Counted from the stretch's first letter, positions 16,980 through 25,597 are shown. The stretch: 48,338 nucleotides of DNA from an uncultured Pseudomonadota bacterium (GCA_902495305.1 CABUWG010000011.1:1-48338), one strand, 5' to 3'. Notes: a model not told the origin generated them from the letters alone. Translations and numbers: made by a program.

Positions 16980-17008
16980 TTGACAAATAAACGGCAGAGT
17001 GCTAAATC
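16980..17008 (+). promoter_or_regulatory. promoter of the 17039 gene
   Basis: TTGACA (16980-16985), 17-base spacer, TAAATC (17003-17008). The resulting leader of about 23 bases is A/T rich and has no Shine-Dalgarno. Confidence 0.6.
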
Positions 17009-17038
17009 CTGATAAATAACATTATTTTTATTTATATT

Positions 17039-17881
17039 ATGAGTGTATTAGATTTAGCAAAAGCAAACCGCACGCTTCCGATAGGAAACAGGCGGGCATG
17101 GTGTGGAAAATTCGGAATGGTTGGTTCGGGAGTTCTCCCCGGAGATTATCTGTTAAAAGACGACAGTTTTTCGGCTTCTACCGTTTGGGGGCAGGAAAAA
17201 GGCATTTTTCTTGATAACTATTATTGCATTTCTCTGGCGCATCTTCCGCCAATCCCCGTAACAGCCTCGGAGGCTTTGGGGTACTGTAAGGCATTTGGTT
17301 TAAGTTTGCCGGCCAAAGAACATCTAAACAGTATTGAGAGATGGCGGGAAAGTATTAATCAGAGTTTGCGTTGTATCGGAAAATCAGACTGTCTGCTTCC
17401 TAAAAATGCCCCGGAAACTTGTTGGTCGTCTGAAGATATTAATCGTAAAAAATGCGGTTGCCGCAGGATTGTTATTATAGATGAGGAACGTCATTTGGGG
17501 CTGGAGCAGCTGCCTGTTTGCGGCCATCTTGATCGCAGTCCTTACAGCGTGCCGGAAATTTCCGTTGCGCATAAAGACTATGGAGATCCTTATTGGCTGT
17601 TGCAAGATATCGGCAATGACGGTTACTATGTTTTGGAAAGCCGTTGCAAATGTTTTTTGTATCAGACTTATGACAAAACTTGCAACGGAAGTTATTACCT
17701 TCAGGGCAACGAACTGGTTGTTGAAAATCCGACCGGTGAAACCTTTTATAACGGAAACAGCCGGTATGCAAAAACCATAAAGGACTATTATAAAAAAGAC
17801 CAATATGGCCTCTATCGCAAAGTCGGTACGGCTGAGGGCTCATGGCCTGCGCCGAAACGTGATTTTGATGAGAATTATTGA
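17039..17881 (+). CDS. Cys-containing protein, weak DUF1566/FGE-like similarity
   Basis: 280 residues, no signal peptide seen. The segment ALGYCKAFGLSLPAKEHL..W.......CWSSED resembles the 'rlPt..E...WSS' pattern of DUF1566 and formylglycine-generating-enzyme-like folds, but it is weak. The C-terminal half (SRCKCFLYQTYDKTCNGSYYLQG) is Cys/Tyr rich. Twelve or so Cys in all. I assign no function. It is followed 29 bases later by the small gene 17911; both lack a Shine-Dalgarno and share one terminator, so they probably form an operon. Confidence 0.65.
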   Translation: MSVLDLAKANRTLPIGNRRAWCGKFGMVGSGVLPGDYLLKDDSFSASTVWGQEKGIFLDNYYCISLAHLPPIPVTASEALGYCKAFGLSLPAKEHLNSIERWRESINQSLRCIGKSDCLLPKNAPETCWSSEDINRKKCGCRRIVIIDEERHLGLEQLPVCGHLDRSPYSVPEISVAHKDYGDPYWLLQDIGNDGYYVLESRCKCFLYQTYDKTCNGSYYLQGNELVVENPTGETFYNGNSRYAKTIKDYYKKDQYGLYRKVGTAEGSWPAPKRDFDENY

Positions 17882-17910
17882 ATTTATGTTAAATCTAAAA
17901 TTATTGTCTT

Positions 17911-18141
17911 ATGTCAAAAAAAGATAATGACGATTTCTATTTCGTTGATTTACTAAAAGAGAGTGTTGCTGATTCGGATATGCCTGTAGGCGGACGAATA
18001 GCTACAGGAATCCTTGGCCTGTTCGGAACAGTCCTCATTGATCCGATAAAGTTTGGGATGAAGAAGTTGGGCATAAGGGATGAAAATCCCGGACCGGATC
18101 CGTCTGATCCGATGGATCCTCGCAACCCCGGCGCTTATTAG
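17911..18141 (+). CDS. small acidic protein with Pro/Asp tail, unknown
   Basis: 76 residues. An acidic N-terminus (DNDDFYFVDLLKESVADSD) is followed by a mildly hydrophobic glycine segment (GGRIATGILGLFGTVLIDPI, 20 residues) and a Pro/Asp-rich tail (NPGPDPSDPMDPRNPG). No family recognised. It probably shares a transcript with 17039. It ends directly before a strong terminator, which supports the frame. Confidence 0.55.
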   Translation: MSKKDNDDFYFVDLLKESVADSDMPVGGRIATGILGLFGTVLIDPIKFGMKKLGIRDENPGPDPSDPMDPRNPGAY

Positions 18142-18143
18142 TA

Positions 18144-18182
18144 TAAAAAAGCCTCATTACTTTGGTAATGAGGCTTTTTTAT
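18144..18182. terminator. strong terminator after 17911
   Basis: A 16-base-pair stem AAAAAAGCCTCATTAC (18145-18160) with its complement 18165-18180 and loop TTTG. A-run and T-run make it usable on both strands. Confidence 0.9.
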
Positions 18183-18222
18183 ACGCGGAAGCATACCTGT
18201 CGGATGGCTTCTTAATGCAAAT

Positions 18223-18246
18223 AAAAAACCCCGGAATTCCGGGGTT
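18223..18246 (-). terminator. terminator of the DUF2934-like gene
   Basis: AACCCCGG/CCGGGGTT with AATT loop, followed by six T on the minus strand. Confidence 0.85.
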
Positions 18247-18271
18247 GTAAAATCTCAGTAAAAAACAAAGC

Positions 18272-18529
18272 TTATTTTTTTGCTTTAGCGCTGGATGTTT
18301 TAGAACTGGAAGCTTTTTTTACGGAAGTTTTGCTTGCGCAAGCTTTGCTGCTGGTTTTTGCAGAGCAGCTGGATTTGCTTGTGCTGCAAGATTTGCTGGA
18401 GCAACTGATTTTAGAAAGCTGGTTCAAAGCATCATTCCAGTTTTTCAATTCTGTACCGTTTTGGCAGCCATTGTTCAACCAGTTGTAGTAAGCGGCAATA
18501 CGAATATCATTTTCAGAGTAGTTTTTCAT
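18272..18529 (-). CDS. DUF2934-like head with Ser/Cys/Lys tail
   Basis: 85 residues. The first 35 (ENDIRIAAYYNWLNNGCQNG..LKNWNDALNQL) follow the DUF2934 pattern (I...AY..W...G...G....W..A...L) known from proteobacterial small proteins. The remaining 45 residues are a low-complexity tail of Ser, Lys, Ala and seven Cys (SCSTSKSSCSAKTSSKACASK) resembling histone H1-like tails but with Cys. The start follows AAGGA by eight bases; an upstream in-frame ATG at 18583 lacks support. Nucleic-acid or metal binding is guesswork. Confidence 0.65.
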   Translation of the reverse strand: MKNYSENDIRIAAYYNWLNNGCQNGTELKNWNDALNQLSKISCSSKSCSTSKSSCSAKTSSKACASKTSVKKASSSKTSSAKAKK

Positions 18530-18810
18530 CTTTATAGTCCTTAAAAGTAAAATTTTCCAAATACAACCATAGAATATATGCAAAGTGTTAAAACTTGTTT
18601 AATTTATTGATTTTTCTAAAAATTATTTTTGATTTGCTTGTCAAAAACGCACTGTTTTGTCTATGATGGTATGAAGTTTTTGGAAATAAAAAAATAATTT
18701 TTAAGAAAATTCAAATGGTGAAGAATCTGCCGTTTGTTAAAATTTCGGATAAATTAGGCATAATTTTTTTTGAAATGCCTGTTTGGATGATGAAAATTTA
18801 TGGCTTAAAT

Positions 18811-19371
18811 CTAATAAAAAATCACGCCGGCAACTGCGCTGATCGCCATTAGCCAAACCGGACCGATTTTAAACCGGCGCAAAAGGAGCAAAGAAACAAA
18901 CGCAATCGTTAAAGCATAAAAATCAAAATAGTCAATATCAAGGGAGAATTCTGTCTGTCCGGTCAGAGATAACAACAAAATTCCGGCGCCTGCCGCCCCG
19001 ATTAATCCGGTTGCCACGGCTTTTAGCCCTTGCAAAATATTCATAATTGCATCAGAGTTTCTGTGCCGGCAGAAAAAGCAATACCCGCCGAGAGAGATAA
19101 CCACACCGGAAAAAACACAGCTGAACGTCGCGGCGACAGCGCCGAAGAAACCGGCAATCTTGAGGCCGACAAAACTGGAGGCGTTAATGGCCAGCGGCCC
19201 CGGTGTCATCTGGGAGATTGTAATAATGTCGGTGTATTCTTTGAGCGTAATCCAATGGTAACGGTTAACGATCAGTTCTTCAATCAGGGAGATAATGGCA
19301 TAGCCGCCGCCGATACTGAAACTGCCGATTTGCAAAAAGCTGAGGCTCAATTCCAAAATTTTTTCTGACAT
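18811..19371 (-). CDS. chrA: half-size ChrA-type transporter, second of a pair
   Basis: 186 residues, about five to six hydrophobic segments. FLQIGSFSIGGGYAII and QMTPGPLAINASSFVG are the two signature motifs of the chromate ion transporter (CHR) family. Short-chain CHR proteins of about 190 residues work as heteromeric pairs, and this gene starts at the base next to the stop of its partner (TAAATG), so they are translationally coupled. Chromate efflux is the textbook role, but many CHR pairs have unknown anion substrates. Confidence 0.85.
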   Translation of the reverse strand: MSEKILELSLSFLQIGSFSIGGGYAIISLIEELIVNRYHWITLKEYTDIITISQMTPGPLAINASSFVGLKIAGFFGAVAATFSCVFSGVVISLGGYCFFCRHRNSDAIMNILQGLKAVATGLIGAAGAGILLLSLTGQTEFSLDIDYFDFYALTIAFVSLLLLRRFKIGPVWLMAISAVAGVIFY

Positions 19372-19941
19372 TTATTTTTTCAACCTGTTTCTGATGTTAA
19401 AAATAACGGCATAAGCGGCCAATGAAAATATAATAAGCAAAATGGCATTGAAATTTAGAATAAAAGCGGCATAAAAAACGGCGGCCGCCGTAAAAAGCCC
19501 CAGAATTTCTTTTGTCCTTGCCACGTTTTTGGTCATCTCATAGACCACGTCAATAATAATGGCGGCAATTGCGGCAATCATTCCTTTCAGAGCGGCATTG
19601 ACGGCGTGGTTGTTAACCAGCTGCTGATAACAAACCGTTACCGCCGAGATAATAAGCAGCGGTGGCAAAACTGCGGCAATACAGCTGACAACAGCCCCCG
19701 GCATTTTTGCCAGCTTGTATCCGGTAATGGCGGAGAGATTGATGGCGATGGCACCTGGCGCCGACTGTGCAATGGCATACATCTCCAGCAGCTCGTCAAA
19801 ATCACAGGCTTTTGCCTTGTCAATAAATTGTTTTTTCATCAACGGAAGAATCATGTATCCGCCGCCGACGGCAAGACAGCTGATAATAACATTGGCTTTA
19901 AACAGCCAAAACAAACGCTTAAAAAAGTTTTTGTCTTCCAT
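19372..19941 (-). CDS. chrA: half-size ChrA-type transporter, first of a pair
   Basis: 189 residues with about six hydrophobic segments. Signature motifs: ISCLAVGGGYMILPLM near the N-terminus and QSAPGAIAINLSAITGYKLA. The start follows CCGGAGAA. The second half-size CHR gene follows without a gap. The two proteins differ clearly, as expected for inversely oriented partners of short-chain CHR systems. Confidence 0.85.
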   Translation of the reverse strand: MEDKNFFKRLFWLFKANVIISCLAVGGGYMILPLMKKQFIDKAKACDFDELLEMYAIAQSAPGAIAINLSAITGYKLAKMPGAVVSCIAAVLPPLLIISAVTVCYQQLVNNHAVNAALKGMIAAIAAIIIDVVYEMTKNVARTKEILGLFTAAAVFYAAFILNFNAILLIIFSLAAYAVIFNIRNRLKK

Positions 19942-20206
19942 AAAATTCTCCGGATGTCAGCTCTGATTAACATACAAATCTGTGTCTGGATATTGAAAAC
20001 CTTTGTCGGAGAAAGGCTTTCTGGGAGGAAATTCTTATATTTGCCTCTCAACCGGATCAGAGTATGAAACATATTTTTTCTTTGTCAATAGAAGAAATTG
20101 TGATTGCAAAATCAGTGTTGAAAATTTGTTTGCGACAGAAAAAGTGCTTGATTTTTTATATTTGCTTTTATAAAGTTCTTTTGCTCATCGGAGGATGTTC
20201 ATCGCA
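19942..20206 (+). other. AT-rich intergenic region upstream of the MATE gene
   Basis: Divergent spacer between the chrA pair and the MATE gene. I see a ribosome binding site for the minus gene at the left end, an AGAAA/TTTCT mini-hairpin near 20010-20025, and GTATGAAAC..TTTGTCAATAGA (20059-20092) which loosely resembles a stretch at 21814-21840 on the other side of the MATE gene. No gene or clear promoter was found. Confidence 0.4.
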
Positions 20207-20278
20207 ATGAATAGGCCGGATAAGATGTCGGGTGCGCCCGGTTTCTTGATCGGGCTTTATTTGTTTTTAAATTGGTGA
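20207..20278 (+). promoter_or_regulatory. possible leader peptide and attenuator of the MATE gene
   Basis: An ATG at 20207, 12 bases after CGGAGG, opens a 23-codon frame (MNRPDKMSGAPGFLIG...) whose TGA ends four bases before the MATE start. Inside it GCCCG (20236-20240) pairs with CGGGC (20251-20255), followed by TTTATTTGTTTTT, a weak terminator-like hairpin. Translation-coupled attenuation is possible; chance is not excluded. Confidence 0.3.
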
Positions 20279-20282
20279 AGAA

Positions 20283-21602
20283 ATGAATGTAACGTTGAAT
20301 AAAAATACCAAACTCTTTTTGTCTTATGTTCTGCCGTCAATGGTGGGAATGTTGATTGTCGGTTCTTATAGTATCGTTGATACGATATTTATCGGTCAGG
20401 CCGCGGGAGAATTGGGGCTGGCATCCGTTGCCGTAACCTGGCCGCTCGTGATGGTATTCGGGGCAGTCGGTGATATGCTTGGCACCGGCGGCGCAATCAT
20501 TGTTTCTCAGTCTCGGGGCAGCGGAAATTTGGCGCGCGCAAGATCTGTTTTCGGTAATATGTTGTGCTTTCAGATAATTTTCAGTTTTGTTCTGATGGCT
20601 CTGATAAATTATTTTCTGATAGACGCTTTACTTTTATTGGGTGCGGATAAAGAACTTTTACCCGGCGCTGTTCGTTATTCCCACATCATCATCTATGGCA
20701 ATTTGGCCTGTATGCTGATGATGGCAGTGTCCTCGGTCATCCGCAACGACGGTCGTCCGGTATTGTCCATGTGGCTCACGGTTGGCGGACTTCTTTTGAA
20801 TATCCTGCTTGATTACATCTTTATTTTTCCGTTAAAAGGCGGCATTGCCGGAGCCGCTTATGCCACAATCGTTTCTCAGGCACTTATTGCAATTGCCGGT
20901 TTGGTCTATTTTGCAACCGGATATACAAAGTTGCGTTACGGTTGGGCAATGTTCAAATTGCGGCTGACAAACCTGAAGGAAATTGTTGTTAGTGGCATTC
21001 CTTCGTTGGGTAATGAGTTGTCTATCATCGCCATGCTGCTTTTCCATAACTATCAGTCTTTAAAATATGGCCAGATTGACGGTCTGGCCGCTTATACGTT
21101 TATCGGAGCGATTGAATCTCTGGGCTCTCTGCTGATGACAGGTTTGTCTTTAGGGGTTCAGCCGCTGGTTGCCTATCTGTATGGCGGCAAAAGATACCGC
21201 CGCCAGAATATCATCGGTAATATGGGATATTATACGGCTTTCGTTCTGGGAATTATCCTGATGTTGGTTTCTTTTGCCGGACACAATATATTTCCGGCCT
21301 GGTTCAACTTGAGCGGCAATGCTGCGGCTTTGGCATCTCATGGTCTGATTATCAGTTCAACGGCTTTTGTCTTACTCGGCGTTATTCGGGTGGCCGGATA
21401 TTATTATCAGGCAACCGGCAAGGTATGGGATTCTTCACTCTTAATCTACGGAGACGCCTTTTTTGCCTTGCCTTTGTGCCTTTTCACGCTGCCGCACTGG
21501 TTCGGGTTGGATGGCGTTTGGCTGGCAATGCCTGTTTCAAGGATTATCCTTTTTGCATTTGTCTGCTGGCTGTGGTTTGGCAAAAAACGCCGGCAAAGCT
21601 GA
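20283..21602 (+). CDS. MATE family efflux transporter
   Basis: 439 residues with twelve hydrophobic segments. The opening SYVLPSMVGMLIVGSYSIVDTIFIGQAAGELGLASV is the standard MATE start, and the second half repeats the fold (GIPSLGNELSIIAMLLFHNY). The family extrudes cationic drugs in exchange for Na+ or H+; this member looks like the NorM/DinF-like bacterial branch, closest to those of anaerobes. The substrate cannot be told. GAAGAA lies three bases before the ATG. A possible leader peptide ends just upstream. A terminator lies about 140 bases downstream. Confidence 0.9.
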   Translation: MNVTLNKNTKLFLSYVLPSMVGMLIVGSYSIVDTIFIGQAAGELGLASVAVTWPLVMVFGAVGDMLGTGGAIIVSQSRGSGNLARARSVFGNMLCFQIIFSFVLMALINYFLIDALLLLGADKELLPGAVRYSHIIIYGNLACMLMMAVSSVIRNDGRPVLSMWLTVGGLLLNILLDYIFIFPLKGGIAGAAYATIVSQALIAIAGLVYFATGYTKLRYGWAMFKLRLTNLKEIVVSGIPSLGNELSIIAMLLFHNYQSLKYGQIDGLAAYTFIGAIESLGSLLMTGLSLGVQPLVAYLYGGKRYRRQNIIGNMGYYTAFVLGIILMLVSFAGHNIFPAWFNLSGNAAALASHGLIISSTAFVLLGVIRVAGYYYQATGKVWDSSLLIYGDAFFALPLCLFTLPHWFGLDGVWLAMPVSRIILFAFVCWLWFGKKRRQS

Positions 21603-21743
21603 TAAGAAAGGCCGCGTTCAGGTATAAGTGCCGATTATTCGGTTTTATGCACAATCACAGACTTAAATTGACAATGCAAATATAAAGAGTGAAATATTGT
21701 GTGATAAACTTTGTGGGAGAAAAATACATTCTTTAATGAAAGA

Positions 21744-21790
21744 CAGCGGTATTTTTCCTTTACGCTTATACCACTGTATTATTTTTTCTC
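21744..21790 (+). terminator. probable terminator of the MATE transcript
   Basis: CAGCGGTAT (21744-21752) pairs with ATACCACTG (21768-21776) with one mismatch, followed by TATTATTTTTT. Confidence 0.6.
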
Positions 21791-21917
21791 CCGCCTCCGG
21801 AACCTGCCACAAGTATAAAACTTTTTTGTCTGTCAATAGAGATGATAATTAGCTTAAGCCATCCCTGCCGCAAGCTGCGAAAAAAGATAAAACCGGCAAA
21901 AATTAATTTTAATAACA

Positions 21918-21952
21918 CGGCTGTCCGCTTCGAATAAAAAGCAGGACAGCCG
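21918..21952 (-). terminator. possible terminator of the 21986 hydrolase gene
   Basis: CGGCTGTCC/GGACAGCCG, nine perfect pairs with a 17-base loop, 34 bases after the stop. The following minus-strand sequence is T-rich but broken, so it is weak. Confidence 0.45.
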
Positions 21953-21985
21953 CATAAATATTTTGAAACAATAGACTCATTTTCC

Positions 21986-23041
21986 TTACTTCAGATTATT
22001 CTTAAAGAATGTTTCGATTTTATCAAACGGAATTTTATCCGTTTGATCATATAGGTCGACATGATTGGCACCGGGAACAATCACCAGTTCCTTGTTGTCG
22101 CCTTTCAGTTTTTTATAAGCGTCCTCGCTGAAATAGCGGCTGTGAGCATTTTCGCCGTGCAGCATCAGAACCGCGCTTCTGATTTCATCACTGCGTGCCA
22201 ATATAGGCATATTGATAAACGACAGCGCATAAGTCATGTTCCAGCCGGTATTAGAGTTTTTGGAACGTTTATGATAGCCGCGCGGCGTTTTGTAATAATC
22301 AAAATAGTCTTTGACAAACTGCGGTTCTTCTCCGCTCAGCTTGTCCGGCAAACCGGCCTCCGCCGCATAGGTTCCGTTTTTAAAATCTTCGGTACGCTGA
22401 GCATTGAGCTTTTGCTTAAGCGCATAACGCTCGTTTTCGCCCATTGCATCAAAATAACCATTGGCATTGACCCTGCTCATGTCATACATGGTAGATGTTA
22501 CCGTTGCTTTGATTCTGGTGTCCATCGCCGCAGCATTGAGGGCAAAACCGCCAAATCCGCAAATGCCGATAACCCCGATTTTATCGGCGTCAACGCCGTC
22601 CTGAACGCTCAAAAAGTCAACCGCCGCGCTCATGTCCTCGGTATTGATATCCGGAGAAGCGACTAAACGCGGTTCACCGCCGCTTTCGCCGGTATAAGAA
22701 GGATCAAACGCCAGCGTGATGAAGCCGCGCTCGGCCATTGTCTGGGCATAAAGGCCGGAAGACTGTTCCTTAACAGCGCCGAACGGCCCGCTGACGGCAA
22801 TGGCCGGCAGCTTTCCCGCCGGTTTGTTTTTGGGTATGTATAAATCTCCGGCTAAAGTTATGCCGTAACGATTTTTAAAATTTACCTTTTGAACGTCAAC
22901 TTTTTCGCTTTTGGCAAAAGTCTTGTCCCAATTATAATCTGATATTTTCATGTCTGCTCCTGTCGCTGATGTTGAAAAAAACAATCCGCACAAAATCGTA
23001 AAAATAATTTTGCAGGATGTTGGCTTGGAATATCTTGCCAT
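21986..23041 (-). CDS. exported alpha/beta hydrolase (dienelactone-hydrolase-like)
   Basis: 351 residues. A signal peptide (IIFTILCGLFFSTSATGA, about 13-30) sends it to the periplasm. The alpha/beta hydrolase core has an oxyanion segment (AIAVSGPFGAVKEQ), nucleophile elbow G-I-C-G-F-G-G with Cys rather than Ser at the turn, and a late PGANHVDLYD with the catalytic His. The Cys elbow is typical of dienelactone-hydrolase relatives and YcjY-like proteins. Substrate unknown. The start follows AGGAGAAAC. It is divergent from the LysR gene at 23202, which probably controls it. Confidence 0.85.
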   Translation of the reverse strand: MARYSKPTSCKIIFTILCGLFFSTSATGADMKISDYNWDKTFAKSEKVDVQKVNFKNRYGITLAGDLYIPKNKPAGKLPAIAVSGPFGAVKEQSSGLYAQTMAERGFITLAFDPSYTGESGGEPRLVASPDINTEDMSAAVDFLSVQDGVDADKIGVIGICGFGGFALNAAAMDTRIKATVTSTMYDMSRVNANGYFDAMGENERYALKQKLNAQRTEDFKNGTYAAEAGLPDKLSGEEPQFVKDYFDYYKTPRGYHKRSKNSNTGWNMTYALSFINMPILARSDEIRSAVLMLHGENAHSRYFSEDAYKKLKGDNKELVIVPGANHVDLYDQTDKIPFDKIETFFKNNLK

Positions 23042-23130
23042 ATTGTTTCTCCTGAGAATTAGCTGTATTTTCGTTATGAATATAAATCCGCACCGGACGT
23101 AAATTCAGTATAGAAAAAAATATTAAATAT

Positions 23131-23176
23131 GTAAAATACTTATAGAAAATACTTTACAATGCCTAAAAAGCATTGT
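23131..23176. promoter_or_regulatory. palindromic operator candidate between hydrolase and LysR gene
   Basis: 23131-23157 begins GTAAAATACTT and ends AATACTTTAC: an imperfect palindrome that also contains the direct repeat AAAATACTT. It overlaps ACAATGC (23156-23162)/GCATTGT (23170-23176), a perfect inverted repeat. LysR proteins bind such T-N11-A type dyads between divergent genes, so autoregulation and hydrolase control are plausible. Confidence 0.45.
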
Positions 23177-23201
23177 TATATTGCTCTAAAAGGAGACAAT
23201 C

Positions 23202-24086
23202 ATGGATATAAGGGTTTTACGCTATTTTTTAACCGTCGCCAAAGAACGGAACATAACTAATGCCGCCGAAAGCCTGCACATTACGCAGCCCACATTGTCA
23301 AGGCAGATGATGGACTTGGAAGAAGAACTGGGCAAAAAACTGTTCATCCGTGATAAACGCAAGCTGCAGTTAACGGAAGAAGGGGCAATTCTGCGTCGGC
23401 GGGCAGAAGAAATTTTGGCTTTGTCTGAAAAGACCAAAATCGAAATATCTTCCGTTACAGATAACATCAGGGGAGATATTTATATAGGCAGCGCCGAAAC
23501 CAAAGGCATAAGCCCGATTGCGGAGGCTATAAGAGAATTGCGCCGACAGTTCCCTGAAATCTGTTTTCATTTTATCAGCGGTAACCCGGAAGAAGTAAAA
23601 GAAAAACTTGACGGCGGTCTGTTGGATTTTGCCATAGTTATCGAGCCGGCGGACATTTCCAAATATGATTTTATTAGGCTGCCCAATATTGACACCTGGG
23701 GCGTCCTCATGTGCAAAGACAGTCCTCTGGCTGAAAAGAAATGCATAAAGGCAGCTGATTTGGAAAATCTTCCGCTTATCGTCAGCGATCAGGTCATGGT
23801 TGAGAACGCTCTCGCCGGATGGATGGGAAGACGCCCCCAGCCGTTAAATGTCGTCGCCACTTATAACCTTTTGTTCAATGCCTCAATTCTGGTAAGAGAA
23901 AAAGTCGGCTATGCCTTGTGTATCGATAATATTATAAATACCGGAGAAGGTACGGACTTTGAATTCAAACCCTTTGAGCCGCCACTCAAAGTCGGATTGC
24001 ATTTGGTTTGGAAAAAGCATCAAGAGCTTGGCAAAGCCGCGCAAAAGTTTCTGGAATGGACACAAAACAACTTATCAAACCATTAA
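23202..24086 (+). CDS. LysR-type transcriptional regulator
   Basis: 294 residues, normal LysR length. The winged helix-turn-helix is at residues 1-60 (MDIRVLRYFLTVAKERNITNAAESLHITQPTLSRQ region) and a periplasmic-binding-protein-like effector domain covers about 90-290. The start follows AAAAGGAGA. It is divergent from the exported hydrolase and convergent with the lipoprotein-like hydrolase at 24098. The effector is unknown; given the neighbours, an ester or aromatic compound is a guess. Confidence 0.92.
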   Translation: MDIRVLRYFLTVAKERNITNAAESLHITQPTLSRQMMDLEEELGKKLFIRDKRKLQLTEEGAILRRRAEEILALSEKTKIEISSVTDNIRGDIYIGSAETKGISPIAEAIRELRRQFPEICFHFISGNPEEVKEKLDGGLLDFAIVIEPADISKYDFIRLPNIDTWGVLMCKDSPLAEKKCIKAADLENLPLIVSDQVMVENALAGWMGRRPQPLNVVATYNLLFNASILVREKVGYALCIDNIINTGEGTDFEFKPFEPPLKVGLHLVWKKHQELGKAAQKFLEWTQNNLSNH

Positions 24087-24097
24087 ACGGAATGACC

Positions 24098-24967
24098 TTA
24101 TTTGCCTAAAAACATGTTGTTTGAAACACGCGTCTTTTTAAGAAAGGAACGGATTGCTTCTGACAGGTCACTCTGATTTTTGCCGCTGACAAAATTGTGG
24201 CTGCTGTTCGAGATAACCGCCATGTATTTAGGCGAGGGGAGGCGGTCATATAATTTTCGGACATCCTGTGGCGGAATAACGTTGTCATTATCTGCCGCAA
24301 TCAGAAGAGGCAGAGCTTTCAGCCTCTCGGCGTCGTCCTGGGCATTAAAGCTCTTGGCATTATCAAGGGTTTGGTAAGAAATTAGGGCTTTATCTTTCCC
24401 GTCAGGGGTTTGATAGGCATAAGCGCCGTCCGATTTCCATTTCTTGCAGAACGCCGGCATATTATTAAAACATGAACGTTCCCACAAGTCGCCGCTGACT
24501 ACCGGCGCAATGCCGATAAGAATGTTTACTTTTTGCGGGTTCCGTATCGTATATGACCAAACCGAAGCACCGCCCAGCGAGTGTCCGGCAAGAGCAAAGG
24601 GCTCGCTGTAAAAGTCTTGTTTGGCTGCCCAGTTTATGACATTGGATAAATCTTCGGCAAAAGTCGATATTCGGGCGTTTTCAACATCACGGCTGCTTTT
24701 GCCCAAAGAATGGCGACTGTCAAAGGTAACAACAACATAACCTTCGGACAGAAAAGCTTTCTTGGCAGCAAGGACTGCCTGATGCTGCTGATTGGAAGCC
24801 AGCCCGTGCTGTATAAATGCCAGTTTATGGTTGTCTGCATTGTCCAACCCCTCAGTCGTCACGGAAAGGATTTCGTTTTGTAGGGTGGTAATGGTGGTTT
24901 CCTTCAAGGTCTGGGGTTGGGAACAGCACCATAATAAAAAGACAAGCAATAAGCATACTTTACGCAT
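24098..24967 (-). CDS. exported alpha/beta hydrolase, possibly lipoprotein
   Basis: 289 residues. The N-terminus MRKVCLLLVFLLWCC is a short signal sequence with Cys after LLW, a poor lipobox, so lipidation is uncertain. The hydrolase core shows FIQHGLASNQQ (oxyanion), GHSLGGAS with nucleophile Ser near residue 135, IAADNDNVIPP carrying the acid, and SNSSHNFV with the His. The ATG at 24967 is chosen because GGAG lies six bases upstream; two earlier in-frame ATGs sit on or before it. It is convergent with the LysR gene, 11 bases apart. Confidence 0.82.
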   Translation of the reverse strand: MRKVCLLLVFLLWCCSQPQTLKETTITTLQNEILSVTTEGLDNADNHKLAFIQHGLASNQQHQAVLAAKKAFLSEGYVVVTFDSRHSLGKSSRDVENARISTFAEDLSNVINWAAKQDFYSEPFALAGHSLGGASVWSYTIRNPQKVNILIGIAPVVSGDLWERSCFNNMPAFCKKWKSDGAYAYQTPDGKDKALISYQTLDNAKSFNAQDDAERLKALPLLIAADNDNVIPPQDVRKLYDRLPSPKYMAVISNSSHNFVSGKNQSDLSEAIRSFLKKTRVSNNMFLGK

Positions 24968-25024
24968 AACCATCTCCTTCACTGTTTTATAAAACAATTT
25001 TTTTCACTTCTTGATAATTTTGTT

Positions 25025-25462
25025 TTATTGTTTGCTGATGAAGGTATATTTTACCGAATAATAATCTTTAATGCTGTTGTCAAAGGTAACTCTTTTATCA
25101 TTTTTAAGAATCTCTTTTAAGGCCCATCCGGCATCTTGAGCGGCTTGTTCTCGGGCATACCTCTCATCGTTGCTTTTCTGTTTGTAATAATCGTACAAGA
25201 ATTGCAACGGTGTCTCCTGCCAATTGTTATTAAATCCGCCTAAAAGATCTCTGGCAACAAAAGATGCATTTTTTTCATCATTTTTGCTCCTTTCCAATAT
25301 CCATTGATAAACAACGCCTTGTAAAAAAGCTAAAATCATGTCTTTATGAGAATATGGCTTGTTGTCACCGGAATATGGCGATTGTGGCAGATTGTTTAAT
25401 GTCTGTTCAGCCTGAGAGATAGCTTCTCTGATGTAGATTTTGTCATGTCCGTTAATAGTCAT
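25025..25462 (-). CDS. hypothetical protein
   Basis: 145 residues, soluble and charged, no family recognised. It is helical: KIYIREAISQAEQTLNNL at the start, then HKDMILAFLQGVVYQWILERSK, and a charged stretch SNDERYAREQAAQDAGWALKEIL near 100-125. TAGGATAA precedes the ATG by about six bases. It lies upstream, on the same strand, of the 24098 hydrolase, 57 bases away. Confidence 0.65.
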   Translation of the reverse strand: MTINGHDKIYIREAISQAEQTLNNLPQSPYSGDNKPYSHKDMILAFLQGVVYQWILERSKNDEKNASFVARDLLGGFNNNWQETPLQFLYDYYKQKSNDERYAREQAAQDAGWALKEILKNDKRVTFDNSIKDYYSVKYTFISKQ

Positions 25463-25597
25463 GGTATTTATCCTAAAATAAGAATGAACATTATTTTATA
25501 ATATTATAAATCTATAATATATATTGTAAAGTCTATTGATAAAATTTTTTATAGTGGATTAACCGAACCCTTGAGGGAGAAGCCCGAATGCCGAATA

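Larger units (their letters stand above)
21603..21985. other. gene-free spacer with two hairpins
   Basis: No coding frame is supported. The stretch holds a likely plus-strand terminator (21744-21790) and a 9-base-pair inverted repeat (21918-21952), both listed separately, and a perfect 9-base inverted pair GAAAAATAC/GTATTTTTC near 21718-21758. Confidence 0.5.

Noticed and set aside
18716..18852. 45-codon plus-strand frame downstream of the DUF2934-like gene
   Set aside because: No ribosome binding site or promoter, and it runs into the 3' end of the chrA gene on the other strand.
20050..20095. Similarity between spacers on both sides of the MATE gene (around 20060 and 21814)
   Set aside because: The match is short and A/T rich with gaps; it does not establish a flanking repeat or mobile element.
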